Assembly: GCA_000155435.1 (NCBI GenBank)
Contig: DS990261.1
Location: 456,815-520,814 of the forward strand
DNA from: Clostridiales bacterium 1_7_47FAA
Lineage (GTDB): Bacteria; Bacillota; Clostridia; Lachnospirales; Lachnospiraceae
Length of the DNA: 64,000 nucleotides
Direction: 5' to 3'
In this document: positions 61,102 to 64,000 of the stretch, piece by piece
Layout: every line of letters starts with the position of its first letter
Position numbering within the stretch: position 1 is the stretch's first letter
The notes under the pieces: generated by a model
Told to the model about the DNA's origin: nothing
Databases searched by the model: none
Seen by the model: the letters and a program-made list of their open reading frames with translations, nothing else
Made by a program: the position numbers and the translations under genes

Positions 61102-62208
61102 ATGGGAAAATTCAGTCTTGAGGAGACAGTTAAATATAATAAATCAGGTCCGGCAAGATACTGCTGCAGGACGGATGTGTGGAAGGAAGCGGCCATGATC
61201 CTGCCTTCCTTTGGAAAACGGGCAGTGGTCAGCGGCGGGACCAGGTCCAGGGCTTCCATCAGGGAAAAGCTGTTTCCGGCCTTGGATACAGCGGGAATCC
61301 AGTATGTGGTGAATGGATTCTCCGGCGAAAGCAGCATGAATAACGTAAAGAAGATATTAGACCTGTGTGAGGAATTTAAACCGGAGTTCATCATTGGCAC
61401 AGGCGGGGGAAAATCCATTGATACGGCTAAATATGCAGCTGAACTGTATAATATCCCCATTGTCACCGTGCCCACCATAGCAGCCACCTGTGCGGCGTCC
61501 AGCAACCAGATAATCGTGTATTCCGATGAAGGGGAATATCTGGAGAATATCTATCCTAAAACAAACCCCCCGCTTGTCCTGGTGGACCCGGAAGTGATTG
61601 TGGATTCCCCGCAGGGGTATTTTATTTCAGGCATCTATGATTCGCTGGCAAAGTGGTATGAGGGGAGCGCTTCCCTGCCCGGCTCGGACAACAGCGATAT
61701 ATTTGACCATATGGCGCTGGCCGTGGCAGGGATGTTAAAGGCACAGATGTATGAAAAGGCCGTATCCGCCGTCAGGTCCATGAAGGAAAAGACAGTGACG
61801 CAAGATTTTATTGATGTTGTGAATCTGAATATTTATACAGCATCCACGGTGCAGGCCCTGGGAATCAAGGCGGTAAGGAACGGCATTGCCCATTCGGTAC
61901 AGAACGGCCTCACCCTTTTGGAGGGGAGCCATGACGTTACCCACGGGGAAAAGGTGGCCTATGGAATCGGGGTACAGCTGATGGTGCTTGAGAGTCCAAG
62001 GGAAGAACTGGAGGAGTTATTCGGATTTTACCGCAGTCTGGAGCTTACGCCTACCTTTAAGGGACTGAACCTGGAATTTACCGATGACAATATAAAAAAG
62101 GTGGCCCACAAAGCAGTGAATGACGTGCTGATGCGCGCCAAACCATTTGATGTCATTTCAGAAGAAATGATGTGCAGTGCCATCCATAAACTGGAAAATT
62201 ATTGCTGA
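61102..62208 (+). CDS. Metal-dependent alcohol/glycerol dehydrogenase family protein (GldA-like)
   Basis: 368 residues of the iron-containing/glycerol dehydrogenase-like fold. NAD site GTGGGKSIDTAKYA (about 99-112). PTIAATCAASS is the nucleotide-sugar-like loop of the GldA branch. Metal ligands are the Asp in GIYDSLAKWY and the His residues in NGIAHSVQNGL and THGEKVAYG. GldA itself has GIGDALATY, so the substrate pocket differs. It ends the island, 12 bases after livF, and probably interconverts the aldehyde and alcohol linked to the DapA-family reaction. Good AAAGGAGG site. Confidence 0.87.
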   Translation: MGKFSLEETVKYNKSGPARYCCRTDVWKEAAMILPSFGKRAVVSGGTRSRASIREKLFPALDTAGIQYVVNGFSGESSMNNVKKILDLCEEFKPEFIIGTGGGKSIDTAKYAAELYNIPIVTVPTIAATCAASSNQIIVYSDEGEYLENIYPKTNPPLVLVDPEVIVDSPQGYFISGIYDSLAKWYEGSASLPGSDNSDIFDHMALAVAGMLKAQMYEKAVSAVRSMKEKTVTQDFIDVVNLNIYTASTVQALGIKAVRNGIAHSVQNGLTLLEGSHDVTHGEKVAYGIGVQLMVLESPREELEELFGFYRSLELTPTFKGLNLEFTDDNIKKVAHKAVNDVLMRAKPFDVISEEMMCSAIHKLENYC

Positions 62209-62273
62209 AATCTATTAGATGGGCTGATTGATACCTATAAGTAAAATGAATGAATTTTTCCTTTCAATTTGAT

Positions 62274-62302
62274 TTGACAAGCCACATAAAATTTGCTAGT
62301 AT
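62274..62302 (+). promoter_or_regulatory. Promoter of guaB
   Basis: TTGACA (62274-62279), 17-bp spacer, TAGTAT (62297-62302). The transcript would have a leader of about 135 nt with a small CAGGAGTCCTG-type hairpin; it does not look like a purine riboswitch. Confidence 0.7.
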
Positions 62303-62305
62303 TAG

Positions 62306-63898
<1,593 letters not shown>

Positions 63899-63969
63899 CG
63901 GGTGCCGGACGGCATTCGTACTGTCTTGGGTGGTATTTGCGCAGGACGGTATTAAGTATGGTTAATAAT

Positions 63970-63999
63970 GGTACCCGTCAGGATTATCCGGCGGGTACC
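63970..63999 (+). terminator. Hairpin downstream of guaB at window edge
   Basis: Perfect stem GGTACCCG / CGGGTACC (63970-63977, 63992-63999). The window ends one base later, so a T-run cannot be checked. Confidence 0.5.
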
Positions 64000-64000
64000 C

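Overview
The window reads as chromosomal DNA of a gut Firmicute of the class Clostridia, most like the Lachnospiraceae and in particular the Enterocloster/Clostridium bolteae-clostridioforme group. The grounds are the family content (CarD-like regulator, PadR with a HAAS membrane protein, DUF4860-type pilus genes, GH3-like enzyme, LctBCD-type lactate dehydrogenase, AzlCD), strong AGGAGG ribosome sites, sigma-A promoters with 17-bp spacers, a T-box, and a CIRCE/groESL locus. The species call is inference from memory. No rRNA operon, CRISPR array, intact insertion sequence or prophage was seen.

Layout. 0.1-11.3 kb: DAHP synthase, a DMT exporter, T-box controlled tyrS, a secreted cell-wall-binding protein, a PadR/HAAS-FtsW-like pair, a CarD-like regulator, carbamate kinase, a CPBP protease, a GT2 glycosyltransferase and a PAP2 phosphatase, with a 166-bp palindromic element after the GT2 gene. 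11.5-16.4 kb: RpiR regulator, fruK, fruA (PTS EIIABC) and a Bcp peroxiredoxin. 16.4-19.1 kb: a gene-poor stretch with a truncated copy of the palindromic element, a repeat rich in DnaA-box-like sequence, a half-size DMT gene, three gene remnants and a tRNA-Val/tRNA-Met operon. 19.2-29.9 kb: diacylglycerol-kinase-like protein, ispF-cysS-mrnC-rlmB, a secreted transglutaminase-like protein, a compact type IV pilus-like cluster ending in a PilT-type ATPase, and L-lactate dehydrogenase. 30.0-36.0 kb: a second DnaA-box repeat beside a 59-residue winged-helix-like protein, tRNA-Thr, then an unusual tight operon of ICMT-like methyltransferase, GH3-like enzyme and 7TM-GAF-GGDEF-HD-GYP signalling protein. 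36.1-50.8 kb: azlCD, glnS, a MocR regulator, a MORN-like protein, groESL, feoAB with a DtxR-family regulator, and a YtrA-type regulator with an ABC exporter. 51.0-62.2 kb: a catabolic island with an electron-bifurcating 2-hydroxyacid dehydrogenase (etfB, etfA, glcD-like), an FCD-type GntR regulator, a DapA-family lyase, a complete Liv-type ABC importer and a metal-dependent alcohol dehydrogenase. 62.4-63.9 kb: guaB.

How parts work together. fruK/fruA form a fructose uptake and phosphorylation unit, probably sensed by the RpiR protein. The 51-62 kb island looks like one pathway: import of an acidic substrate, retro-aldol cleavage by the DapA-family enzyme, reduction of the aldehyde by the alcohol dehydrogenase, and oxidation of a 2-hydroxyacid through the flavin/Etf complex. 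The pilus-like cluster has one ATPase, one F-type platform protein and several small membrane-anchored pilin-like proteins, with no secretin, as expected for a monoderm cell.

Two sequence-level themes recur. Several genes are followed at once by short degenerate tandem repeats; in at least two the repeated unit contains the gene's own stop codon. Two families of dispersed non-coding repeats occur twice each: a CTAGGG-ended palindrome, and an 86-bp box flanked by inverted TTATCCACA sequences. The best candidates for undescribed biology are the methyltransferase-GH3-HD-GYP operon, the DnaA-box repeats and the HAAS-FtsW-like membrane protein.
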